A stretch of 64,000 nt of DNA from Pseudogymnoascus destructans (lineage: Eukaryota; Ascomycota; Leotiomycetes; Thelebolales; Thelebolaceae): positions 558,001-622,000 of the forward strand of contig NW_020167533.1 in the NCBI RefSeq assembly GCF_001641265.1, written 5' to 3'. Every line of letters begins with the position of its first letter. The first letter of the stretch is position 1. Made by a program: the position numbers and the translations under genes. Shown in pieces: positions 1 through 9,352 of the stretch. The notes below the pieces were generated by a model, which was not told the origin of the DNA, ran no database searches, and saw nothing but the letters and a program-made list of their open reading frames with translations.

Positions 1-1375
1 GTGAGACGTTTGGGAAGGGTGGCTCCCGCAAGGGTTACGGTGGTGAGTGCACCCTGGCTCGGAGGGTATTTTAGTTTAGAGTCACAGACAGCAACGACTC
101 TGTTTCTTCCGCTTTGTCTTTCCCTCCGTGATCATAGTTTTGTTCCTTTCCCGTCTCCCCTGCCGTAACCCCTCCGAGTAGTTCTTGAGGTGGACCTGGT
201 AAATCTGGGTATTCCGTATGAAACTCTCTGAGTTTCTGGGGAGAGTTCATGAAGTTTGACGCTGGGTACCACTCCGGGTCCGGATCGTATCCGACCCAAC
301 TAACCCTGTATTGTAGTTGCTTCCGGTGGAGCCTTACGGCGAGGATCTTTCCCACTTCCCATTCCTCTACGCCGTCTATCACTTCGCTGCTAGGCTCAGG
401 CGGATCCTGACCAGGTAGGGGATTGTTCGGATCCTTCATGAGTACGTCTGGTGAGAACACATCGTGTATTTGCGAACCGGTAGGTAGTTCCAATCGAAAT
501 GCGTGCCCAATCCGTTCCAACACCGTATATGGTCCGACCCATTGTTGGCCCAGCTTGCGGCTAGGACGAGAGTTTTTCAAATTTTTGGTCGATAGGTACA
601 CTCTATCTCCTACGTCCCAGTCGATGGCCCTTCGGCATCGATTCGCGTGCTTAGACATTTCCTCTTGTGCCTTTGTCATGTTTTCCTTTGCATGGACCCA
701 TGCGGTATGCATTCGGTCTGCCACCGCCTTGGCTTCCTCTCAGTTTAGGGTCTCCCTGGGGGGTTGGTGCTTTTCGGAGTGTTCCAATTCCAACTCGTAC
801 GCGGATCGGTTCCGTACTTGAGTCGGTAGGGGGTCATGCCAATGGATGCGTGGGGGAGTGTCATTTGCACGCGGTCCATTATGGGGATGAGTTCGCTCCA
901 GTTATCCTGATAATGGGATACGAAGGGCCTCAGTCTCTGATCGATGTATTGGTTCATGATTTCCGTCTGCCCATCGGTCTGCTTATGATAGGCAGTTGAC
1001 AGCTTAACCTTAACGCCGATAATTCGACAGAACTCTTGCCAAAAGGATGATACGAATTGGGGTCTGTGGTCGCTTACAATCGACTCCGGAGTGTGTCCGA
1101 ATCGGTATATCCATTCGATGAACAATTGCGCCATCTGGCGTGCAGTTGTGGTTTTGTAGCAAGGTATTGTCACCGAACTCTTTCCGAGTTGGTCCATAAA
1201 CACTAAGATGCTATCGTATCCATGCTTGTCCCTTGGGAACTCCTTGAAGTCCATGGTGAGGTGTTGCATAGGGTATTCGGGTACGGGTAGTGGGTGTAGA
1301 AATCCTTGTTGCGCAAACAGTCCGCTTCCATCCCGACCCAATGATACTTTGGGGCGAGCAATTGGTAGGTTTTCC
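1..1375 (-). pseudogene. Ty3/gypsy integrase-chromodomain fragment
   Basis: This is the 3' part of a Ty3/gypsy pol gene, read on the minus strand. The block at 745-1341 is an integrase catalytic core: Asp in LTMDFKEF, Asp in IVSDHRPQF and Glu in the DGQTE motif are all visible. The block at 71-724 continues with the basic integrase C-terminus (VGPYTVLERIGHAFRLELP) and a chromodomain-like tail (YRVSWVGYDPDPEWYPASN). The two blocks are in different frames, so the gene is frameshifted near 730-745. The 5' side is broken at 1375 by insertion of retrotransposon A copy 1, and the other half of this element is not found on the far side of that insertion. The left end runs off the window. It belongs to a different lineage from family A. 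Family assignment is firm; whether it equals gypsy element B is unknown because B has lost its integrase core. Confidence 0.85.
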
Positions 1376-2311
1376 TGTCATACTGACATTCATTGTACTC
1401 AGTTTGCTATCAAACTCAAGAGCAAACTTAGAAATCTCCTCCTCAAACCTATAAGTCACCATACATATCTTGGCTTATCACACCAACAACAGAAGCAATA
1501 CTACTCAACGATTGCTGCAAACTCTTCTACTACATCTGTTTATGCTACATACATCACGGCATATTATTTGGACACTCATTGAACAAGTTATTAAGAAAAT
1601 CTCCTCCTTAAGGGGGTGGGCCAATACTACCACATGGCATATCTCTACCAACTAGAGGCCTAGGAACATGAACGATAGCTCTAGAAGCTTCTACAACCCT
1701 CTATGATTCATTACACGTCATCGCTCCTTAGTTACCCACAAGATTGGTTAAGTTATGACATAATTTATCTATAGGTACTCTGACCTTGGACCTCCTTTTC
1801 ACTTCCTATAGGCTAGAAACCCAAGAGATGGTTCTATGGGATTCTCTTACGTTCACTACATGATTAGCAAGCTAGTTGTGGGTCGCACTTGATTTCTAAT
1901 ACATTTACCAAGCCTGGTTAGTCATGAAAAGTCATGGAAAATGAGAGAACTACACTCCTTTGGCATAAATAGGATTGCCCTTTCCTTAAGAAAGGGCAAG
2001 CAGGCAATACAGTAAATCGACTATCACATACTTCCCCGTCTTTTACAAGCTTCCAAGCATTCATCTTGTTACTCCTTGTTTCTGAAAAGTCAGTGAGGTG
2101 TTAACCTCTGACTTACCCCTGAGTTCCCAGACTCAACATTTGTTGCAACTTGTCTGAACAACTTCACTACATCACACACCTGATTGCTGCGTTGTGGAAT
2201 AGTCTAAGCTACAACCCTTTGGCTCTGTTTCCTAAGACAGTGTGTTGTCTTAGTAAAATCATCCCTTCCTTGGGTGGCTAGATTCTCACATCTGGTGCAC
2301 CCATCATTACA
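1376..2311 (+). repeat. 5' LTR of retrotransposon A copy 1 (long type)
   Basis: A 936-bp LTR beginning TGTCATACTGACA (itself a short inverted repeat, TGTCA/TGACA) and ending CATTACA. It has the long-type segment around 1855-1910 that short-type LTRs lack. A TATA-like CATAAATAGG lies at about 1966-1975, and AAGCAGGCAA at 1998-2007 is complementary to the sequence just after the LTR. Confidence 0.93.
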
Positions 2312-2313
2312 CC

Positions 2314-2323
2314 TTGCCTGCTT
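2314..2323 (+). promoter_or_regulatory. Candidate self-priming primer-binding site of retrotransposon A
   Basis: TTGCCTGCTT begins two bases after the 5' LTR and is the exact reverse complement of AAGCAGGCAA at 1998-2007 inside the same LTR. That LTR site lies about 30 bp downstream of a TATA-like box, where a transcript 5' end would be expected. Tf1/sushi-type elements prime reverse transcription from their own RNA 5' end in this way. I see no obvious tRNA 3' complement. The identification is inference from a 10-nt match. Confidence 0.4.
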
Positions 2324-2363
2324 CAAGCTTCAACTATTTCTATAGCAGCACTTCGATACTACA

Positions 2364-5300
2364 ATGGAGGACGACCAAGCTCCTACAACTACTGCTGAAC
2401 AGCAGATGCAACAACTGTTTGCCTTTATACAAACTATAGCAAACAAACTTGAGAATTTGGAAAACACCTTTCAAGCCAACACTTCAGCAACACAATCTTC
2501 AACTCAGACACATCATACAGAGCTTCCCACAGCTCCTCTGGCTATTTCGAGTACCCCAGGTGCACTTCCTAAAGTGCAAACACCAGATTTATACCATGGA
2601 GACAGGAGGAAGTTGAAGGGATTTCTTATGCAACTGGACATCTACTTCACCCTCAGGCCTCATCAGTTCACCTCAGACATTCAGAAGATCTATTTCGCTG
2701 CCAGCTACCTCCGTGGATCTGCATTCAACTTCTTTGAGCCATATCTTAGAAGACTTAGTGGCAACAACCAAAATACCACTACACCTTTGATTACCTCTTA
2801 TGACCAGTTTCAAGAGGAACTTACCAGGACCTTTGGAGACATCAACGAAACTGCTACAGCAGAAAGAGAGCTACAGAAGCTATGTCAAAAGACCTCTGCT
2901 GCTCAGTATACAACAGAATTTAGGAGAATCACTTCTCACTTGACTTGGAATGAAGAAGCCTTAGTCTTCACTTACTACCAAGGGCTCAAGAGCTCTATTA
3001 AGGATGAACTCAGCAAAGAAGAACGCCCTACAACACTTCAAACGCTTATAGAGAAAGCTGTCAGACTTGATGATAGGCTTTTTGAAAGAAGAAAGGAGAA
3101 GAACCAAGACTGGCATCCAACAAGAAATTTCAACAATTACACCTCTACACCAACTGCTAAGGACTCAGCACCTGAACCTATGGACTTAGACGCCTCTATA
3201 AAGAGATCTACAGCAAATCCAGCACCTCAGCCTACAGGATACCCTCAAAAACTGAAAAGGGGTAAACTTACCCCTCAAGAAAGAAAACACAGAATGGACA
3301 ACAACCTTTGTTTATACTGTGGCAAAGGGGGACACAGAATTCAGGAGTGCTATTCAGCACGGGGGAGTGCTGATTCAAAACATATAGCAGCCTCAGACAC
3401 AGTCACAACTGCTATTCCTGAAAAACTTGAAAAATCCCTAGCAGGCACAACTTCAACTGAGACTATAACTTCTCCCCTAGACAACAAAGATGTGTCGATG
3501 GTGCTTTCTCAGAGTCTCACACACCTGTTAATCCCTATTCAACTCCATTTCAAACAACAGGTGTTGTCTACAAGGGCTATGATAGACTCAGGGGCAACAG
3601 GCAACTTTATATCTCAAGACCTCATCTTGACACACCAGTTACCTACAATTCCCAAACGCACTCCAGAGTTGCTCCGAGTCATTGATGGAACTCCTATCAG
3701 TTCAGGTTCCATTACCTGCAACACCCCAGTACTCAAACTTGAGATTCCCCTAGGAAAATCAACATTTTCAGACACCATCTCTTTAGATGTTATACCAATG
3801 AAGTACCCAGTTATCCTAGGTCTTCCATGGCTTCAAAGGCATGATCCAACTATCAATTGGAAGCATTTATCGCTTGGGTTTAGCTCAAATCCTGAGCTCA
3901 ATACTGAAAAAACCCTTCAAGCCTCAGTTACCCCTATTCAGGTCCAAGACTCAAACTTGTCCCAGATCAAGGATTTTGACCAAACTATGGACGATATATC
4001 ATCTCTGATATGGGTTAAACCTTTCCAACCTGTCCTGGAGATAGCAGCTACTTCAGATTTGGAGAAATCATCTCAGGAGGTCATTTTGCCTTTAGCATAC
4101 CAAGACTACCAACATCTTTTTGACAAGGCAAAGGCATCAATTCTGCCAAAGCACCAGCCTTATGACCATGAGATACCACTCGCAGAAGGCTCAATGCCTC
4201 CCTACGGCCCTATCTACTCTCTATCTGAATTAGAGCTGAAAACTCTCAGAGAATACCTAGATGAGAACCTTAGTTCTGGCTTTATCAGACCTTCTTCCTC
4301 ACCAGCAGGAGCTCCCATTCTCTTTGTCAAGAAGAAAGATGGCTCCTTGCGTCTCTGTGTTGATTATAGGGGCCTTAATGCAGTCACTGTTAAAAACAGA
4401 TATGCTTTACCCCTTATCCCTGAGCTCATAGATAGGCTCTCTTCAGCAAGGATCTTTACCAAGTTAAATCTCAGGGGAGCTTATAACCTGATACGCATCA
4501 AGGAAGGTGATGAGTGGAAGACAGCATTCAGAACACGCTATGGTCATTTTGAATACCAGGTAATGCCTTTTGGGCTTGCCAATGCACCTGCTTCTTTCCA
4601 AGCTCTCATGAATGATATTCTAAGACCTTACTTGGATATCTTTGTTGTTGTCTACTTAGACGACATTCTTATATACTCTTTAGACACTCAAGAGCATGTT
4701 CTACATGTTAGACAAGTCTTAGAGAAGCTATCTCAAGCACAACTCTTTTGCAAACTTGAGAAATGTCTTTTCCATATGTCTCAAGTTGATTTCTTAGGAC
4801 ATAGAATTTCAACAGAAGGCATTCAAATGGACCCTGAAAAGACAAAAGCAGTACAAACGTGGCCTATTCCTTCCAGCATTAAAGAGGTTCAGTCTTTCCT
4901 TGGGTTTGCCAACTATTACAGGAGGTTTATACCAAGATATACATCCTTGGCTTTACCCCTTACTCAATTACTTCACAAGGACACTTTGTATCACTGGGAT
5001 AAGACACAGCAAGATGCTTTCGATGCTCTTAAAGGAGAATTTAAAGAAGGGAAAATGTTACTACACTTTAACCCCTTGAAACCTGCCACTCTTGAGACAG
5101 ATGCCTCAGATTTTGCCATTTCTGGAATCTTATACCAAGCTCCAAAAGACAAACAAGAAGAGCTACAGCCTGTGGCATTTTACTCAAGAAAGCTATCAGC
5201 AGCCGAACAAAACTATCCCATTACAGACAAGGAACTGCTTGCCATAGTATGTTCTCTAAAGCATTGGAGATGCTACCTTGAAGGGGCAAACTATCCTATC

Positions 5301-7157
5301 ACTATTTACAGTGACCATTCAAATCTCTTGACCTTTACAACCACTAAACAGCTCAATAGACGACAAGCAAGGTGGTCTGAACAACTAGGAGGTTTTGACT
5401 TTGTTATAAAACATGTCTCAGGGGCCAAGAATCAAAGAGCAGATCTCCTCTCAAGAAGACATGACTACCAAGATTCTGCTAAAACTAGCAATACAAAGGC
5501 TCTGCTAGACTCAGCAAAGCTTATAGCAGCATCTTTAAGCAACCCTAGTACTACAGAGGACTTAGGGGTAAACTTATCCCCTCAAGACCAAGTTGCCCCC
5601 ATTACCTCTTCTCAGGAACCAGAGACCTTTAAAGACTATACACCCTCAGCAACACTTCTTAAAGCATTCAAAGATGCTTACAACCATGATCCCTTTGCGA
5701 AAAGAACTTTGGAATACCTCCAGAAGAAAGGTTCCTCTCTTGAGAAAGTTGGACTACAGAATTTCTCAAAAAATCAGCATGGACTTCTCTTATTCAAGAA
5801 CTATATCTATGTCCCAAGGGATAAACGATTACAGCTACACCTCCTACAGCAGTTCCATGATGCTCCAGCTGCAGGGCACTTTGGCTTTGCAAAAACTTAT
5901 GAACTTCTAACAAGAAAGTTCTACTGGCCTAGTCTAAGGACTACTCTTCAAGACTATATATCTTCTTGCACTACTTGCAACTTGAACAAGCCTACACGGC
6001 AAAAGCCCTATGGCCTCTTGCAGCCTCTACCTATACCAGAACGCCCATGGGACTCCATATCCATTGACTTTATAGTCAAGTTGCCTCCTTCTATCCCAAA
6101 AGGGGGTGCTACCCCTTATGACTCTATCCTTGTGGTGGTAGAAAGGCTCACAAAAATGGCACACTTTGAGCCTTGCAATGAGACTATCACAGCTTCTGAA
6201 CTTGCGTGGCTATTCCTCAAGGTGGTCTTTAAATATCATGGAATTCCTGGACACTGGATCTCAGATAGGGGAGCAGTTTTCACTTCAAACTTTTTTAAGG
6301 AGTTCTCTAAACTCTTAAACATGGAACAACGCTTCTCTACAGCTTATCACCCTCAAACAGATGGCCAGACAGAGAGAGTCAACTCTGTACTTGAACAATA
6401 TCTAAGAATTTATACAAACTATGCTCAAGACAACTGGGCAGATCTTCTCCATCTTGCAGAATTTGCTTACAACAACACAGTCTCTAACACCACAAAAGAG
6501 ACACCTTTCTATGCAAACTATGGTTATCACCCTAGGTTTGAAGTGGCAGAACTGAATTGTCCTGAAAATTTCAAAAACCCTTCTGCTACTGAAAGAATCA
6601 TCTACCTTAAGGGCCTCCAGGACTATCTCAAGGTTCAAATACAGCGTGCACAAGACGAGCAGGCTCAGGCCTTTAACAGGGGGGTGGTTGCACCACAATT
6701 CAAAGTTGGTGATCAAGTCTTTTTGTCTAGAAGACATATCACAACTACTAGACCTTCAGACAAACTTGATACTAAAAGACTTGGACCTTTTAAGATCACA
6801 AGGACTATTGGCAAGAATGCTTTCGAGCTTGCATTACCACCTACTTGGACTATCCATAATGTCTTCCATGCATCTCTCTTGTCTAAGGCACAAGAAAGTT
6901 CCTTAAGACCACTTCAGTCTCCTCCACCTCCTGTTCTGATCTTGGATCAACCAGAATATGAAGTAGAGTCTATCTTTGACAAAAAGACACTTAGAGGTCA
7001 GGACTACTTCCTCGTTAAGTGGAAAGGCTATCCTACAAGTGACAACACTTGGGAGCCTAAGAGAAATCTAAAAAATGCATCTAAGCTCATTCTAGAATTT
7101 CTTTCTAAGAAAGCCACCTGGCTAAAGGGCAAGCAGACAGCCTACAAACGTCCTTAA
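2364..7157 (+). CDS. Gag-Pol polyprotein of retrotransposon A copy 1 (RT catalytic Asp changed to Asn)
   Basis: A single 1597-aa ORF. In order it contains: a Gag domain (about 70-290), a CCHC zinc knuckle (CLYCGKGGHRIQEC, about 315), an aspartic protease (MIDSGATGNF, about 406), reverse transcriptase with YLDDILIYS (about 763), RNase H (LETDASDFAISGIL, about 911), the integrase HHCC zinc region (about 1165-1200), the integrase core (DFIVKLPPS, ISDRGAVF, QTDGQTERVN), and a C-terminal chromodomain (FLVKWKGYPTSDNTWEP, about 1540). Gag and Pol are fused with no frameshift. Residue 702, in RT motif A, is Asn (KLNLRGAYN; codon AAT at 4467-4469), where copy 2 has the expected catalytic Asp. This copy should therefore be RT-dead although otherwise open. 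The start is the first Met after the primer site. Confidence 0.95.
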   Translation: MEDDQAPTTTAEQQMQQLFAFIQTIANKLENLENTFQANTSATQSSTQTHHTELPTAPLAISSTPGALPKVQTPDLYHGDRRKLKGFLMQLDIYFTLRPHQFTSDIQKIYFAASYLRGSAFNFFEPYLRRLSGNNQNTTTPLITSYDQFQEELTRTFGDINETATAERELQKLCQKTSAAQYTTEFRRITSHLTWNEEALVFTYYQGLKSSIKDELSKEERPTTLQTLIEKAVRLDDRLFERRKEKNQDWHPTRNFNNYTSTPTAKDSAPEPMDLDASIKRSTANPAPQPTGYPQKLKRGKLTPQERKHRMDNNLCLYCGKGGHRIQECYSARGSADSKHIAASDTVTTAIPEKLEKSLAGTTSTETITSPLDNKDVSMVLSQSLTHLLIPIQLHFKQQVLSTRAMIDSGATGNFISQDLILTHQLPTIPKRTPELLRVIDGTPISSGSITCNTPVLKLEIPLGKSTFSDTISLDVIPMKYPVILGLPWLQRHDPTINWKHLSLGFSSNPELNTEKTLQASVTPIQVQDSNLSQIKDFDQTMDDISSLIWVKPFQPVLEIAATSDLEKSSQEVILPLAYQDYQHLFDKAKASILPKHQPYDHEIPLAEGSMPPYGPIYSLSELELKTLREYLDENLSSGFIRPSSSPAGAPILFVKKKDGSLRLCVDYRGLNAVTVKNRYALPLIPELIDRLSSARIFTKLNLRGAYNLIRIKEGDEWKTAFRTRYGHFEYQVMPFGLANAPASFQALMNDILRPYLDIFVVVYLDDILIYSLDTQEHVLHVRQVLEKLSQAQLFCKLEKCLFHMSQVDFLGHRISTEGIQMDPEKTKAVQTWPIPSSIKEVQSFLGFANYYRRFIPRYTSLALPLTQLLHKDTLYHWDKTQQDAFDALKGEFKEGKMLLHFNPLKPATLETDASDFAISGILYQAPKDKQEELQPVAFYSRKLSAAEQNYPITDKELLAIVCSLKHWRCYLEGANYPITIYSDHSNLLTFTTTKQLNRRQARWSEQLGGFDFVIKHVSGAKNQRADLLSRRHDYQDSAKTSNTKALLDSAKLIAASLSNPSTTEDLGVNLSPQDQVAPITSSQEPETFKDYTPSATLLKAFKDAYNHDPFAKRTLEYLQKKGSSLEKVGLQNFSKNQHGLLLFKNYIYVPRDKRLQLHLLQQFHDAPAAGHFGFAKTYELLTRKFYWPSLRTTLQDYISSCTTCNLNKPTRQKPYGLLQPLPIPERPWDSISIDFIVKLPPSIPKGGATPYDSILVVVERLTKMAHFEPCNETITASELAWLFLKVVFKYHGIPGHWISDRGAVFTSNFFKEFSKLLNMEQRFSTAYHPQTDGQTERVNSVLEQYLRIYTNYAQDNWADLLHLAEFAYNNTVSNTTKETPFYANYGYHPRFEVAELNCPENFKNPSATERIIYLKGLQDYLKVQIQRAQDEQAQAFNRGVVAPQFKVGDQVFLSRRHITTTRPSDKLDTKRLGPFKITRTIGKNAFELALPPTWTIHNVFHASLLSKAQESSLRPLQSPPPPVLILDQPEYEVESIFDKKTLRGQDYFLVKWKGYPTSDNTWEPKRNLKNASKLILEFLSKKATWLKGKQTAYKRP

Positions 7158-7165
7158 AAGGGGGA
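7156..7165 (+). other. Polypurine tract of retrotransposon A copy 1
   Basis: AAAAGGGGGA sits directly after the stop codon and three bases before the 3' LTR. This is the expected plus-strand primer position for LTR retrotransposons. Copy 2 has the same arrangement. Confidence 0.75.
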
Positions 7166-7168
7166 TCA

Positions 7169-8051
7169 TGTCATACTGACATTTGTTGTACTCAGTTTGC
7201 TATCAAACTCAAGAGCAAACTTAGAAATCTCCTCCTCAAACCTATAAGTCACCATACATATCTTGGCTTATCACACCAACAACAGAAGCAATACTACTCA
7301 ACAATTGCTGCAAACTCTTCTACTACATCTGTTTATGCTACATACATCATGGCATATCATTTGGACACTCATTGAACAAGTTATTAAGAAAATCTCCTCC
7401 TTAAGGGGGTGGGCCAATACTACCACATGGCATATCTCTACCAACTAGAGGCCTAGGGACATGAACAATAGCTCTAGAAGCTTCTACAACCCTCTATGAT
7501 GCATTACACGTCATCGCTCCTTAGTTACCCACAAGATTGGTTAAGTTATGACATAATTTGTCTATAGGGGTACTCTGACCTTGGACCTCCTATAGGCTAG
7601 GAACCTAGGAGATGGTTCTATGGGATTCTCTTACGTCGACTACATTTACCAAGCCTGGTTAAGTCATGGAAAGTCTTGGAAAATGAGAGAACTACACTCC
7701 TTTAGCATAAATAGGATTGCCCTTTCCTTAAGAAAGGGCAAGCAGACAATACAGTAAATCGACTATCACATACTTCCACGTCTTTTACAAGCTTCCAAGC
7801 ATTAATCTTGTTATTCTTTGTTTCTGAAAAGTCAGTGAGGTGCTAACCTCTGACTTACCTCTGAGTTTTCAGACTCAACATTTGTTACAACTTGTCTAAA
7901 CCACTTCACTACATACACCTGATTGCTGCATTGTGGAATAGTCTAAGCTACAACCCTTTGGCTCTGTTTCCTAAGCAGTGTGTTGTCTTAGTAAATATCA
8001 TCCCCTTCCTTGGGTGGCTAGATTCTCACATCTGGTCCACCCACCATTACA
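7169..8051 (+). repeat. 3' LTR of retrotransposon A copy 1 (short type)
   Basis: An 883-bp LTR. It lacks the block containing TGATTAGCAAGCTAG that is present in long-type LTRs and reads GTCGACTACATTTACCAAGC there instead, like the solo LTR at 34437. It carries AAGCAGACAA rather than AAGCAGGCAA, so it mismatches the primer site. The right flank, caaag, does not duplicate the left flank of the element. Confidence 0.92.
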
Positions 8052-8143
8052 CAAAGAAACAGGCCAACAAATTTGATGGAAGCATCTACACCAGTCCAGG
8101 TTTGGGGCTGTTGTAATGGACATGGACTCAAAACAAATGTCTG

Positions 8144-8191
8144 GTATGAAACGCATATAACGTATTATGAATCTATTACTAATGCATTAAG
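8144..8191 (+). other. 48-bp GT-AG intron with AATRYATT-type motif
   Basis: The intron starts GTATGAAACG and ends ATTACTAATGCATTAAG. Removing it joins ...MDSKQMS to GLGRYLSDID in frame, which supports it as a real intron of the interrupted transposase-like gene. ACTAAT fits a fungal branch point. Confidence 0.65.
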
Positions 8192-8215
8192 GCCTTGGAC
8201 GATATCTGTCAGATA

Positions 8216-9151
8216 TGTCATACTGACATTCGTTGCACTCAGTTTGCTATCAAACTCAAGAGCAAACTTAGAAATCTCCTCCTCAACCCTACAAGTCAAC
8301 ATACATATCTTGGCTTATCACATCAACAACAGAAGCAATACTACTCAACGATTGCTGCAAACTCTTCTACTACATCTGTTTATGCTACATACATCACGGC
8401 ATATTATTTGGACACTCATTGAACAAGTTATTAAGAAAATCTCCTCCTTAAGGGGGTGGGCCAATACTACCACATGGCATATCTCTACCAACTAGAGGCC
8501 TAGGAACATGAACGATAGCTCTAGAAGCTTCTACAACCCTCTATGATTCATTACACGTCATCAGTCCTTAGTTACCCACAAGATTGGTTAAGTTATGACA
8601 TAATTTGTCTATAGGTACTCTGACCTTGGACCTCCTTTTCACTTCCTATAGGCTAGGAACCCAAGAGATGGTTCTATGGGATTCTCTTACATTCACTACA
8701 TGATTAGCAAGCTAGTTGTGGGTCGCACTTGATTTCTAATACATTTACCAAGCCTGGTTAGTCATGGAAAGTCATGGAAAATGAGAGAACTACACTCCTT
8801 TGGCATAAATAGGATTGCCCTTTCCTTAAGAAAGGGCAAGCAGACAATACAGTAAATCGACTATCACATACTTCCACGTCTTTTCCAAGCTTCCAAGCAT
8901 TGATCTTGTTACTCCTTGTTTCTGAAAAGTCAGTGAGGTGTTAACCCCTGACTTACCCCTGAGTTCCCAGACTCAACATTTGTTGCAACTTGTCTGAACC
9001 ACTTCACTACATCACACACCTGATTGCTGCGTTGTGGAATAGTCTAAGCTATGACCCTTTGGCTCTTTTTCCTAAGACAGTGTGTTGTCTTAGTAAAATC
9101 ATCCCTTCCTTGGGTGGCTAGATTCTCACATCTGGTGCACCCACCATTACA
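8216..9151 (+). repeat. Solo LTR of retrotransposon A with AGATA target duplication
   Basis: A 936-bp long-type LTR with no internal region, flanked by AGATA at 8211-8215 and 9152-9156. It lies inside an exon: removing it and one AGATA restores the reading frame ...RYLSDIDDHHF. It arose by LTR-LTR recombination after insertion. Confidence 0.95.
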
Positions 9152-9352
9152 AGATATTGATGACCACCATTTCCCTTGGCAATGGCATGTACAACATGTT
9201 ATTATATATTGTACAATCCATTTTAAGAGAGGCATTTTAAAAGCTGTAGGAACAGCCTTTTCTGGCAACTTTTTACGGCAGCGCAATTATTATATGTGTC
9301 AACCCAAGCAGAATATTTTAAACTCTGCAATTTAATTATAAGTAAGTATATA

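Larger units (their letters stand above)
1376..8051 (+). mobile_element. LTR retrotransposon A, copy 1 (chromovirus, chimeric LTRs)
   Basis: This is a full-length Ty3/gypsy chromovirus: LTR, primer site, one gag-pol ORF, polypurine tract, LTR. The LTRs run from TGTCATACTGACA to CCATTACA. They are not a matched pair: the 5' copy is 936 bp and the 3' copy is 883 bp, with a deleted block and many substitutions. The 5-bp flanks do not match either (tttcc on the left, caaag on the right). The left flank is gypsy integrase and the right flank is an unrelated transposase-like gene. I infer that this copy is a product of recombination between two insertions, or that it marks a rearrangement breakpoint. 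Its protein differs from copy 2 at only three residues that I can see. Confidence 0.93.

Noticed and set aside
2312..2330. tRNA-primed binding site after the LTR
   Set aside because: I could not match CCTTGCCTGCTTCAAGC to a tRNA 3' end from memory; self-complementarity with the LTR fits better.
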